From contig CALDCB010000007.1 in the NCBI GenBank assembly GCA_937937585.1, forward strand, positions 1 to 64,000: DNA of 64,000 bases, given 5' to 3'. The DNA comes from an uncultured Coriobacteriaceae bacterium (GTDB taxonomy: Bacteria > Actinomycetota > Coriobacteriia > Coriobacteriales > Eggerthellaceae). A program made the translations under genes and the position numbers. Shown piece after piece: positions 15,754 to 22,996 of this stretch. The notes below the pieces were generated by a model that did no database searches, was not told the origin of the DNA, and worked only from the letters and a program-made list of their open reading frames with translations. Each line of letters begins with the position of its first letter. Within the stretch, counting starts at the first letter, position 1.

Positions 15754-15983
15754 CGGGGTTGAGCGACGCTTTCAACGAGGTGCTGCTCAACCTTGGCGCC
15801 AATTGCAAGCAGAAACGCCAAAGGCAAGGCCTGAGCGTTGCGAGGTTGGAGCAGGTTTCGGGCGTGAAGGCCGCGACCATATGGCGCGTCGAGGGCGGCA
15901 CAGGCGCGAACCCGACCTTGCGGACGCTCTGCAAGCTGGCCGACGCCCTCGATTGCCCGCTATCCGATTTACTCGAACCGTGA
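15750..15983 (+). CDS. XRE-family transcriptional regulator
   Basis: A 77-residue single-domain Cro/C1-type helix-turn-helix protein (KQKRQRQGLSVARLEQVSGV, TIWRVEGGTGANPTLRTLCKLADAL, then CPLSDLLE). It overlaps topB by four bases (ATGA) and is therefore coupled to it. It probably regulates genes of the element; candidate targets are the palindromes at 11617 and 2322, but nothing in the sequence links it to them directly. Confidence 0.85.
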   Translation: MTGLSDAFNEVLLNLGANCKQKRQRQGLSVARLEQVSGVKAATIWRVEGGTGANPTLRTLCKLADALDCPLSDLLEP

Positions 15984-15999
15984 AACGAAAGGAATCGCA

Positions 16000-16191
16000 T
16001 TGGGAAACAACGATTGGGCCGAGGTCTGCACCTACATCGACGGCGAGCACGCCGAGTACGAGTTGTCGCGAAGCGAATGGGTCTTCATCGACAAGCTGCT
16101 CGGCCTCACGGCCGACCGCCGCGACCCGGAATACCTAGAGAACCATCTTGTGCCGGCGTTGTTGCAAGCCTTGCGCTCGGCAGCCCTTTAA
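16000..16191 (+). CDS. Small acidic hypothetical protein, TTG start
   Basis: A 63-residue acidic protein of unknown family. No ATG is available; the TTG at 16000 is preceded by AAAGGAATCGCA at ideal spacing, which decides the start. It lies 16 bases after the XRE gene and ends the operon, with a terminator 60 bases downstream. Confidence 0.6.
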   Translation: MGNNDWAEVCTYIDGEHAEYELSRSEWVFIDKLLGLTADRRDPEYLENHLVPALLQALRSAAL

Positions 16192-16252
16192 CTCGAACCC
16201 TTTTCGTTCGACTTTCCCGTTAAAGCCCCGCTCAGGGCTATAATCATCACGC

Positions 16253-16302
16253 AAGGCCGCCCGTGTCCGAATAATCAAGCGTTAACCGGCGGCCTTTTCT
16301 TT
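16253..16302 (+). terminator. Terminator closing the topB operon
   Basis: AAGGCCGCC (16253-16261) pairs with GGCGGCCTT (16288-16296), followed by TTCTTTT. The loop is long (26 bases), but the stem and T-tract are good. Confidence 0.7.
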
Positions 16303-16435
16303 TGCCGAAGCGGACATTCTTCCGAACCTTCGTTAACACCCAACATAACGAATCGCTATACCGGGTTCGCCGCTTCACCTCGGCCTACGGGCTAGAATCG
16401 AGGGAAAGGCAAAACCCGGCGGAAAGGCTTGCGTC

Positions 16436-16888
16436 ATGGCTTCCGAAGAGACTAGGAAAGAAGAGTCCCAGAAGGCGGTTCTCGCCGCCTACCTGTCCTT
16501 ATCCATGCGGGGCAAGGACATCACGCCCGAGAACCTTGTGCGGGAGTCCTTGCAGGTTTCCTCGATGGTGTCCGAGCGCGGTTTGGCGATGAGGGTCATG
16601 AACTCTGTTCGCATCCGCGCGGTCGTTGAATCTATCACCTTCGAGCAGACCTCGCAGCGATTCGTCGTTGCTTATCGACCTGTTGATAAACCGGGCGAGC
16701 GCGAGGAAATCCGTTCTGAGCGCGCCGACGGCAATCGCGGCCAGCTCGTCCGCGTGCTCTGGAACCAAAGCCTTGTCGGCGAGGAAGTGGTCATCTTCAA
16801 GAACAACGAGCCTGACAAGACCGGCAAGGTTGCCGCCGGCTTTCGCGTGGCGGTCTGGGTTCTCGACAACGGCAAGCCGCGCAAATGA
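16436..16888 (+). CDS. Hypothetical protein, possible OB-like C-terminal domain
   Basis: A 150-residue protein. The N-terminal half is helical (TRKEESQKAVLAAYLSLSMRGKDITPENLV). The C-terminal half is beta-rich (RGQLVRVLWNQSLVGEEVVIFKNNE, then FRVAVWVLDNGKPRK), which looks like a small barrel that could bind nucleic acid; this is a by-eye impression. GGAAAGGCTTGCGTC precedes the ATG. It is a single gene with its own terminator and is the last plus-strand gene of the element core. Confidence 0.65.
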   Translation: MASEETRKEESQKAVLAAYLSLSMRGKDITPENLVRESLQVSSMVSERGLAMRVMNSVRIRAVVESITFEQTSQRFVVAYRPVDKPGEREEIRSERADGNRGQLVRVLWNQSLVGEEVVIFKNNEPDKTGKVAAGFRVAVWVLDNGKPRK

Positions 16889-16935
16889 TGCTTCCTCCCG
16901 AAGATCTCGCTTGAACGTTCCGAGGTACGAGCTGC

Positions 16936-16970
16936 AAGGGCTGTGCGGTTAAGCGCGCAGCCCTTTTTCT
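16936..16970 (+). terminator. Terminator after the 16436 gene
   Basis: AAGGGCTGTGCG pairs with CGCGCAGCCCTT around GTTAAG with one mismatch, followed by TTTTCTTCT. A clear rho-independent terminator. Confidence 0.85.
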
Positions 16971-17093
16971 TCTCTGAGTGCTGCTTGGCCTTCTTGCGTG
17001 CCGCATACATTCCCTAAGCTCGCTCCGTATATATCACAGCAGCTATACGTGACATAGCGGATTGCTATTACCCGCATATGCTACCGACGGGGT

Positions 17094-17240
17094 AACATAT
17101 GTCCTGCGAGCTAAAGCAAGCTGTACTGTCGTTGGGACAGGAATTAACGCCTGCGGAGATCCGTATCGGACGGGGAACCCCGTCCTGGGTCGCTGAAACA
17201 GGAATACCGACGTTTTATCATCCGGTTCAGACGTCCGATC
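17094..17240 (+). repeat. Dispersed non-coding repeat, copy A
   Basis: About 145 bp starting GTAACATATG is roughly 80% identical to 19995-20140. Overlapping plus-strand frames look similar in the two copies, but most differences would change the protein (about 11 of 14 codon changes in the first 38 codons), and no ribosome binding site precedes them. I therefore call it a non-coding repeat. Confidence 0.65.
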
Positions 17241-17274
17241 CGGCATCTGGTCTGTGGGTTCGCCCGCATCGGTT

Positions 17275-17540
17275 CGACGACCGACTGATTCGACACGGTG
17301 GTCAAACCTGAAAACTGGTGAGCGGATAGTGCGTCGGGGTTGACGACCGACTGCGGCAGTTTGACGACCGGCTGATTTGACACGGTTGCCGAACCGGCCG
17401 TTGTAACACTTCACGCATTGGACGGTTGGAGAACCAGCTGATTTGACACGGTTGCCAAACATCGAGCATATTCACGCATTTCGAATCAAGTTGGAAAACC
17501 GGCTGATTTGACACGGCTGCCAAACCGGTCACGCTGTCTA
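17275..17540. repeat. Four degenerate direct repeats with a period of about 66 bp
   Basis: A core resembling GCTGATTTGACACGGTTGCC recurs with its GACACGG at 17292, 17379, 17445 and 17510. The last three are 66 and 65 bases apart. The intervening bases also share TTCACGCATT and GTTGGA, so the repeating unit is the whole 66 bp. A single further copy lies near 20150-20186. The array ends about 40 bases before the RHH gene. Confidence 0.7.
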
Positions 17541-17573
17541 TTGCCCTGTTGGGTTGTTTGACGAAAGGACTGT

Positions 17574-17753
17574 ATGCCGAGAAAACAGATGAACGTTTCG
17601 ATCGACGAGGCCGACAAAAAGGCCTTCATCGAGCTTTGCGCGGCGTACAACCTAAGCATGGCCGCCGCGATCGGGATGATCGTGCGGGCGTGCGTCGAGT
17701 CCGGGAAGCTCCCCTTCGACTTCATCACGGAATCGAAGGGGAGCTCCAAATGA
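17574..17753 (+). CDS. RelB/DinJ-like ribbon-helix-helix protein
   Basis: A 59-residue protein with the pattern MNVSIDEADKKAFIELC, AYNLSMAAAIGMIVRACV and SGKLPFDF, which is the RelB/DinJ antitoxin signature (beta strand, two helices, PFDF tail). AAAGGACTGT precedes the ATG at 17574. There is no YafQ/RelE-type toxin next to it; instead the next gene, overlapping by four bases (ATGA), is TnpB-like. In the antitoxin family such proteins bind operator DNA as dimers. It may regulate this operon through the repeats just upstream. Confidence 0.75.
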   Translation: MPRKQMNVSIDEADKKAFIELCAAYNLSMAAAIGMIVRACVESGKLPFDFITESKGSSK

Positions 17754-18646
17754 GCGCCGACATGCGCGGTACCCGCCGTCTGAGTTATAAGTTCCGTATA
17801 TACCCCACGGAGGCGCAGAAAGAGGCTATCCAGGCGAACATCGACGCGTGCCGATACGTCTACAACCGCCTACTGCGCATGCGAATCGACTCCTACCAGG
17901 CAACGAAGCCGACTCTCAGGGAGCACGTGCTCGCGCCCGGCGCGGACCCCGAGTCCGAGCGCCCGGAGTGGCTGCGCGGCGAGGACGGCGAATGGGCCTA
18001 CGAAGAGATCCCGAACCCTGACTACGACCCCGAGGCGAAAGCCCTCACCAAGTTCGATTGCTCCAAGCTCGCTAAAACCATCAAGAATCAGGCGGTGTCG
18101 GAAGACGGCAGCTTCTTCCTGAAGGAAGCGGACTCTACCGCCCTGATATTCGCGAACAACAACTTAGACGCCGCTTATCAGGCTTTCTTTCGCCGTGCGA
18201 AGCAAGGCGGCAAGCCCGGCTTCCCGCGCTTCAAATCGCGCAAGAACCCGATGAGGGCGTACAAGACCTCGGGAGCCGTCATCTCCCGTCGCGACGGTGA
18301 GAAGTGGGAGAAGCTGAAGTCCTTCGACGGCGCGGAGGGCAAGTGGACGCATGTGTACCTGCCCAAGGTCGGATTCGTCCGCGCCAGGATCCACCGTATG
18401 CCGCAAGGCGAGCAGGTCTCCTGCGCGGTGCGCGCCGTGGCCGACGGCACGTTCTTCGCCGTGGTAAACGTCAAGAACGCGCCCATGCCCGAGGCCGCCG
18501 CGCCCGTGGCAGGCCCCGTAGGCGTCACTTTCGGCGTGTCCCACTGGGCCGTCGACTCCGACGGCGAGGTGCGCGACCTGCCCGACACGACCGACCTCGA
18601 GCGCCGCCTACGGGGCCTGCCATGTACGGAAAGGCAGGGCCTATGA
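17750..18646 (+). pseudogene. TnpB-like protein, RuvC aspartate missing and C-terminus cut off
   Basis: The 298 residues match the N-terminal half of IS200/IS605-type TnpB (LSYKFRIYPTEAQKEAIQANIDACRYVYNRLL, then the FF.RAK.G.KPGFPRFKSRK segment). Where the first RuvC motif should read GIDLG, this protein has VGVTFGVSHWAVDSDGEV, so the catalytic aspartate is replaced by threonine. After LERRLRGL, in the helix that follows, the homology stops and the frame runs into the IS110 transposase gene, so the other two catalytic residues are absent. It is translationally coupled to the RHH gene. It could be a decayed transposon gene or a remnant of a nuclease-dead TnpB-derived regulator. Confidence 0.75.
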
Positions 18647-19990
18647 TCTACGCCGGGATAGACATCGCCAAAAACGACCACGTCGTAGGGGCGACCGACG
18701 AACGCGGGCGCGACGCGTCGAAGCCCATGAAGTTCGCAAACTCCGCTGGCGGGTTCGACCGCTGCGTCGCCTACTTGGAAGGGCTCGCCGAGTCGAAGTC
18801 CGACCTGCTCGTGGGCATGGAGGCGACCGGCCACTACTGGCTGCCGCTCTTCTGCCGGCTGCAGGACGCGGGCTACGCCGTCGTCGTGATAAACCCCATG
18901 CGGACCGATGCGATGCGGCGCTTCAAGGGAAGCTCGCGCGTGAAGACCGACATCGTCGACTGCGTGCTCGTGGCGGAGACGCTTCGCTGCGGCGGCTTCC
19001 AGCCGAGCAGGCTGGGGGACGAGGCGGTGATCGAGCTGCGGCAGCTCACGCGCCTGCACCAGGCGCTCAAGGAGAGCGTGGCCGACTTGAAGCGCCAGGT
19101 CATCGTGGCGCTCGACCAGGTGTTCCCCGAGTACGACTCCGTCTTCTCCGACACCTTCGGCGAGAGCTCGAAGGCGTTCCTCAAGAGGTGCCCGACCCCC
19201 GAGGAGTGCCTGGCCGTCAGGGCCGACTCTTTGGCCAAGACCCTCGAGCGGGCAAGCCATGGCAAGCTCGGCCGCCCGAAGGCCGACGAGATAAAGGGCA
19301 TCGCCAAGGCCTCGTGCGGCATCGGCCTCGCGACGTCGGCCTTCTCCTTCCAGATCAAGCTGCTCATAGACCAGATCGACTTCATAGAGGGCCAGGCATC
19401 CGAGGTCGAGGCCAGGATACGGGCGGGCATCGAGAAGGTCGAGCCGCTCATCCTCACCATACCGGGCATCGGGTACACGCTCGGCGCGCAGATCGTGTCC
19501 GAGATCGGCGACGTGCGCCGCTTCCGCAACGCCTCCTCCATCGTGAAGTACGCGGGGATCAACCCCTCGATCAGCCAGTCGGGCAAGTTCTCCTCCGGGG
19601 AAAACCACATCACCAAGCAGGGCTCCCCCTACCTGCGCCGCGCCCTGTACCTGGCGGCGATGGCCCAGCTGAAGCTGAAGTCGCCGTTCCACGACTACTA
19701 CGCGAAAAAGCGCGCCGACGGCAAATCCCACCGCGAGGCGCTCGTCGCGGTCGCCCGCAAGCTCGTCCACGTGATCTACGCTGTGCTGTCCAAGCAGGAA
19801 CCCTACGACCCGAATGCCGCGAAGAGCCCCGAGCTCGCATCGCGTTCCGAATGATTCGATATGAAGCTGTCAAAGTGCGAAATCCAACAATTAAATACTC
19901 TCTAGAAAACTTGCCTTACAGGTCTTGACTACTCATAGCTGGTCTCTTTTCTAGATTCGTGTGACGCCATTAGGCGCATTTGGCCCCGTT
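18610..19990 (+). mobile_element. IS110-family insertion sequence (ends approximate)
   Basis: The element is defined by its transposase gene. The left end must lie close to 18610-18620, where homology of the interrupted TnpB-like gene stops, leaving only about 25 bases before the transposase start. Such a short left end with a longer right end fits the IS1111 subgroup, whose bridge RNA lies downstream of the gene; a bridge RNA would then fall in about 19855-19990. IS110 elements lack normal inverted repeats, so exact ends cannot be read from one copy. Confidence 0.5.
18643..19854 (+). CDS. IS110-family transposase (RNA-guided DEDD recombinase)
   Basis: A 403-residue transposase. The N-terminal RuvC-like DEDD domain is intact: IDIAK (Asp7), GMEATGHYW (Glu60), KTDIVDC (Asp103 and Asp106). 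The C-terminal Transposase_20 domain shows IPGIG and the serine-rich SISQSGKFSSGE segment that includes the catalytic serine. Start ATG at 18643 follows GGAAAGGCAGGGCCT; an upstream ATG at 18622 is possible. The family recombines DNA using a bridge RNA from the non-coding end of the element. No frameshift or stop is seen, so it may still be active. Confidence 0.92.
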   Translation: MIYAGIDIAKNDHVVGATDERGRDASKPMKFANSAGGFDRCVAYLEGLAESKSDLLVGMEATGHYWLPLFCRLQDAGYAVVVINPMRTDAMRRFKGSSRVKTDIVDCVLVAETLRCGGFQPSRLGDEAVIELRQLTRLHQALKESVADLKRQVIVALDQVFPEYDSVFSDTFGESSKAFLKRCPTPEECLAVRADSLAKTLERASHGKLGRPKADEIKGIAKASCGIGLATSAFSFQIKLLIDQIDFIEGQASEVEARIRAGIEKVEPLILTIPGIGYTLGAQIVSEIGDVRRFRNASSIVKYAGINPSISQSGKFSSGENHITKQGSPYLRRALYLAAMAQLKLKSPFHDYYAKKRADGKSHREALVAVARKLVHVIYAVLSKQEPYDPNAAKSPELASRSE

Positions 19991-19994
19991 GCGG

Positions 19995-20190
19995 TATCAT
20001 ATGGGCTGCGAGCTAAAGCAAACTGTACCGTCGTTGGGACGGGAATTTACGCCTGCGGAGATCCGCATCGGATGGGAAACCCCGTCTTGGGTCGTTGAAG
20101 CAGGAATGCCATCGTTGTTCATCCGGTTCCGGCCGCAACGGTTTGGCGACCGGCTGATTCGACACGGTTGCCAAACAGGGACCATTCGTG
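19995..20190 (+). repeat. Dispersed non-coding repeat, copy B, with one 66-bp-type repeat
   Basis: Starting GTATCATATG, this stretch matches 17094-17240 at about 80%. It then continues into a single copy of the GCTGATT-GACACGG-TTGCCAAAC motif. The two copies flank the RHH/TnpB/IS110 segment in direct orientation, as expected if the segment was inserted between, or duplicated together with, a repeat family. Confidence 0.6.
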
Positions 20191-20700
20191 ACCTGATCCG
20201 CACTGGCAGCCAAACCTGATCTCGCTTGTCGCTGTTAGCTTCACGGTTTCGCAACCGGGCGCGAGGTCCCGGCACTCGAAACGGAATCCGAACCGCTGCC
20301 GCGGCGTCTCACGCCGCGCGAAGCATGTGATCTTCCCTTTCCGTATTGAACCACTTCGCATAATCCCAGTTCAGGGAGTCGGAAGCCACAGAATCGATTC
20401 TAAGGCCCCGTTTCGTCTTCCAAGGGCAACTATGCCCTGGTTTTCACGTCTTTCAGGATGATTTCATCTTGCTTGCCCACAAGAAAGCGGCCCGCGTCAT
20501 AATGCGGACCGCTTCCAAGCCGAGTTTCGGCATGCAGCGACAGGGATTATGGAGGTGTATGCCGTACATGAAATGATACCGACGCGGCCGCAATTAGTAA
20601 AGCCGTCCAAAGCATCGGAAGCACCGCGCGGCAGAAAGCGGGCCGCGGCGCTTCCCACATGTCGTTCTCGTTGCTTTGTAATCGATATACCCATGTCTGA
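20191..20700. other. Gene-free low-GC stretch between the two halves of the element
   Basis: No supportable gene is seen. It has hairpin AGGGCA-ACTA-TGCCCT near 20427-20443 and a terminator-like stem at 20485-20514. Short frames on both strands lack ribosome binding sites. The base composition is less GC-rich than the flanks, consistent with old insertion-sequence debris. Confidence 0.4.
20485..20514. terminator. Terminator-like hairpin
   Basis: AAGCGGCCCGC (20485-20495) pairs with GCGGACCGCTT (20504-20514) with one mismatch around GTCATAAT. It may end minus-strand transcription coming from the surface module. Confidence 0.5.
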
Positions 20701-20709
20701 ATGGGGGGA

Positions 20710-20823
20710 TTGCGCGGCGGGGAGGGCCGGTGTAGAATGCGAAGCGAGGACGCCCCAGTGCGCTGGGCAGCGTTTTCGGTTATTCTAAAGCCAGGTAACT
20801 TCCTAGGGTCTCCTGGCTTTCTT
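20710..20823 (+). ncRNA. Candidate antitoxin RNA of type I system, copy A
   Basis: A plus-strand promoter (TTGCGC at 20710-20715, 17-bp spacer, TAGAAT at 20733-20738) is followed by a hairpin GCCCCAGTGCGCTGGGC and then a terminator AAAGCCAGG (20787-20795) with CCTGGCTTT (20812-20820) and CTTT. This predicts an RNA of about 80 bases from about 20745 to 20823, with no open frame, facing the 3' end of the minus-strand toxin-like gene at 20851. The arrangement matches the BsrG/SR4 and TxpA/RatA type, where the RNAs overlap at their 3' ends. Confidence 0.55.
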
Positions 20824-20850
20824 TATGTCCAAAATCGCGGTTCGCCGTTG

Positions 20851-20937
20851 TCATTCCTTCCTCACCAGCAAAAGCCCGATGATTCCGATTGCCACCAGGA
20901 AAACGTTGCATACAGCGTTTACGGTGTTTGTATCCAT
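20851..20937 (-). CDS. 28-aa hydrophobic peptide, candidate type I toxin, copy A
   Basis: The peptide MDTNTVNAVCNVFLVAIGII continues as GLLLVRKE: one membrane helix with a short charged tail. It has a strong AGGAGGG ribosome site 8 bases before the ATG at 20937, and a TACAAT -10 box at 20994-20999 on the minus strand about 55 bases upstream. Copy B at 21871-21957 keeps the same length and hydrophobic pattern. Small single-helix peptides with an overlapping antisense RNA are the hallmark of type I toxin-antitoxin loci. No named family was identified. Confidence 0.6.
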   Translation of the reverse strand: MDTNTVNAVCNVFLVAIGIIGLLLVRKE

Positions 20938-21051
20938 GGTCAGCCCTCCTAAACGGTAGGTGCTGCCCAGGCGGCGAAGCGTCCCCGTGTTTGATTGTAC
21001 CGCAAGACCGTTGACGGCAATGCGCGGCGGTTCAAGCGATCATCACGACGC

Positions 21052-21636
21052 TTAGCCCTCTTCGACCGCGCCGCATACCGTGCAGGTCTTGACCGTCACC
21101 GTTTTCGTGGTGGCGGGGGAGTCGACCACGGTTTTCGTCTCGGTCTTCCCCGGCTTCTGCCCGGTCACCACCGGCACGCCTATGGTGTACCCGTTCTTAG
21201 CATGGGATGGGTAATTGCGGTAGTGCGATTCAAGCGCTGCTTGCGAATCGAGGTACGCCCCGCAGTCGTCGCATACGGTGTGGTACTCGACTATGTCCTC
21301 ACCCGGCGTGGTCACGGTCTCGGTATGTGTCACCGCCGGCACGTCCACCGTTTTCTCTTCCGTGCGCCACATGTGCGTGTGCGCCGAACCCGAAGACGAA
21401 GAAGCCTGCTGCGCATTCGAGGTTGCCTGGCCGGAAGCGCTCGATGTGCCGGGCATGTCGGAAGAGCTAGCAGACGCCGAGGAGCCGGGCGTTTCTTCCT
21501 TGCTCGCGGCAGAAGCCGCGCTATCGCCGGCGCCGCCCGTCGCGCCCGAGAACCCGAAAACGTAAAGGCCGCATGCCGCTGCGACGAGCACGGCCACGGC
21601 TATCGCGACGTAGAGAGCCTTCCTGAACTTTTCCAA
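21052..21636 (-). CDS. Membrane-anchored extracellular Cys/His-motif protein (paralog 1)
   Basis: A 194-residue protein with a single N-terminal hydrophobic segment (about residues 8-29), a Ser/Ala-rich linker and an extracellular part that starts HTHMW. It has two CxxC knuckles, VCDDCGA and TCTVCGA, separated by a repeat-like stretch with His and Val-Thr-rich strands. Three neighbours share this design (starts at 24199, 25647 and 26815). It may fold as a zinc-ribbon-like stalk tip. Function unknown; location beside a sortase and adhesins suggests a surface role. Confidence 0.7.
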   Translation of the reverse strand: MEKFRKALYVAIAVAVLVAAACGLYVFGFSGATGGAGDSAASAASKEETPGSSASASSSDMPGTSSASGQATSNAQQASSSSGSAHTHMWRTEEKTVDVPAVTHTETVTTPGEDIVEYHTVCDDCGAYLDSQAALESHYRNYPSHAKNGYTIGVPVVTGQKPGKTETKTVVDSPATTKTVTVKTCTVCGAVEEG

Positions 21637-21733
21637 GCTCGATCCTTCTTTGCTTTGCCGTTTCCCTTGCTGGTTTTTGACGCTCCCGATTGTTAAGGCC
21701 AGGGGATTCTTGCTTTTACAATCATGCGCGAAC

Positions 21734-21848
21734 TGTACATTTCCCGCGCGTCGGTGTAGAATGCGAAGCGAGGACGCCCCAGTGCGCTGGGCAGCGTTCT
21801 ACATCGTCAAAGCCGGGCTACTTTCCAGGGTGTCCCGGCTTCTTCTTT
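21734..21848 (+). ncRNA. Candidate antitoxin RNA of type I system, copy B
   Basis: A plus-strand promoter (TGTACA at 21734-21739, 17-bp spacer, TAGAAT at 21757-21762), the same GCCCCAGTGCGCTGGGC hairpin as copy A, and a terminator AAAGCCGGG (21809-21817) with CCCGGCTTCTTCTTT. The RNA would span about 21769-21848. The -10 region and 5' part are identical to copy A, while the terminator arms have co-varied (CCAGG/CCTGG versus CCGGG/CCCGG), which supports a selected RNA structure. Confidence 0.6.
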
Positions 21849-21870
21849 GCCAAATCGCGGTTCGCCGTTG

Positions 21871-21957
21871 TCATTCCTTCCTCACCAGCAAAAGGCCGAT
21901 GATTCCGATTACCACCAGTAAAACGTTGCACGTCGCGTTGATGGTGTTTGCATCCAT
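21871..21957 (-). CDS. 28-aa hydrophobic peptide, candidate type I toxin, copy B
   Basis: The peptide begins MDANTINATCNVLLVVIGII and ends GLLLVRKE. Against copy A it has six substitutions, all conservative or in the polar N-terminus, with the membrane helix and tail kept. AGGAGGT precedes the ATG at 21957, and a TACAAT -10 box lies upstream on the minus strand near 22013-22018. It converges with the candidate RNA at 21734-21848. Confidence 0.6.
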   Translation of the reverse strand: MDANTINATCNVLLVVIGIIGLLLVRKE

Positions 21958-22051
21958 GGCCAGTACCTCCTAAACGGTAAGTGCTGCCCAGGCGGCGAAG
22001 CGTCCCCGTGCGTGATTGTACCGCAAGGGTTCTGGCGATGGAGGGTCGACG

Positions 22052-22831
22052 TCAACCAACGCTGCTTTTCCTCACCAGCTTGCAGTGGACGACCGTTCGC
22101 TCGTTCTCGGGCGTGAGCAGGTAGCTGCACGTCGAGAACGTCCACATCTGCGAGCTTGGCGCGCCGCCTATCCTCACGGCGGAAGCGGCGACCCGCTCTG
22201 CGACGTAGCGCTGGAAATCGGCATCCGAATCGAACGAGGTTCGCAGCGAATCGTCCGAACCGGCGTTCGGGACGACTTCCACCGCGAAAGCGGCAAGCTC
22301 CATCTTCGCGGTAGGCGTCTGCAACAGCACCTTCTCGTGTTCCTTTGCGAAGCCTTCGTCGGCGAACTCGCTGAAGTCGGCGAACATCCCGCTCCCGGCG
22401 CCGCTCACGTTGTGCCCCTGCACGACCGCGTTGGCCGAGCCTTCCAGCCCGCCTGTGCAATCCGCGTCCAGGAACGGGCAGCCCATGAGATTGTACTCGC
22501 CGTAGACGTCGTGCGAGTTCCAGTAGTCGGGCGCGTCCGCGCCCGCCTTGCATATCGGCTGCGATATGCCGGTGCCCGGCACGTTCACCCATCCAACGAC
22601 GTCCGGGTTGATTTGCCGCCAAGAGTCCCAATCGACCATCGCGAAGCCCTCCGCATCGTATTGCGCAGCGCTTTCCTCCGCGTCATCGGCGGCGGGGGAG
22701 GGCTGAACCCCCGAAGCGCGCGAGTCCATCGAGCCGACCCATGCCCACACCCCGAACGCGGACGCCGCCAGCAAGAACGCGAGCGCGTACAGGATGAGGT
22801 ATCCTTTTTTCTTGGCTTTCGGTTTGGACAT
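22052..22831 (-). CDS. Class B sortase
   Basis: A 259-residue membrane-anchored transpeptidase. One hydrophobic segment (about residues 11-33) is followed by the class B core: INPDVVGWVNVPGTGISQPI, the catalytic QGHN (His140), FSTCSY (Cys235) and NERTVV (Arg245). Sortases cleave a C-terminal sorting signal and join the surface protein to the cell wall or to a pilus. I chose the ATG at 22831, with AAGGAACGGAG upstream, because an upstream in-frame start would place a tail before the anchor. Likely substrates are the minus-strand surface proteins at 33.0 and 35.5-40.4 kb, which have non-standard sorting signals. Confidence 0.92.
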   Translation of the reverse strand: MSKPKAKKKGYLILYALAFLLAASAFGVWAWVGSMDSRASGVQPSPAADDAEESAAQYDAEGFAMVDWDSWRQINPDVVGWVNVPGTGISQPICKAGADAPDYWNSHDVYGEYNLMGCPFLDADCTGGLEGSANAVVQGHNVSGAGSGMFADFSEFADEGFAKEHEKVLLQTPTAKMELAAFAVEVVPNAGSDDSLRTSFDSDADFQRYVAERVAASAVRIGGAPSSQMWTFSTCSYLLTPENERTVVHCKLVRKSSVG

Positions 22832-22881
22832 GGCTCCGTTCCTTGCCGGTACGTACAGATTATACCTTCTCAAGAACAAAG

Positions 22882-22909
22882 CACGGGAGCCCCGAAAAGG
22901 GCTCCCGTG
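22882..22909 (-). terminator. Hairpin between the amber-stopped gene and the sortase gene
   Basis: A perfect 11-bp stem (22882-22892 with 22899-22909) around CGAAAA. It lies upstream of the sortase start, so it may end transcription from the preceding minus-strand genes or attenuate it. Confidence 0.65.
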
Positions 22910-22922
22910 TTGCATCTGAGCC

Positions 22923-22952
22923 TTAAAGCTCGACGATTTCGTAGACGTACAT
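22923..22952 (-). other. 9-codon micro-ORF MYVYEIVEL
   Basis: A tiny frame with AGGAGCC before its ATG. A sibling, MYVYALVEF, lies at 24292-24321 at the same place behind the next paralog, again with AGGAGCC. It could be a leader peptide or the remnant of an older C-terminus. Confidence 0.3.
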
Positions 22953-22996
22953 TCTCGGCTCCTGTCTCGTTGTCGAACACAACCGATTTTGCGGCG

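Noticed and set aside
17099..17311. Small gene starting MSCELKQ, with a similar frame at 20001-20219
   Set aside because: Most differences between the two copies change the amino acid, and no ribosome binding site precedes either.
17275..17540. CRISPR array
   Set aside because: Spacing looks CRISPR-like, but the repeats differ from each other at several bases, the intervals share sequence, and no cas gene is present.
20549..20788. Plus-strand small gene over the first toxin-antitoxin promoter
   Set aside because: No ribosome binding site, and it would cross the promoter and RNA of the type I locus.
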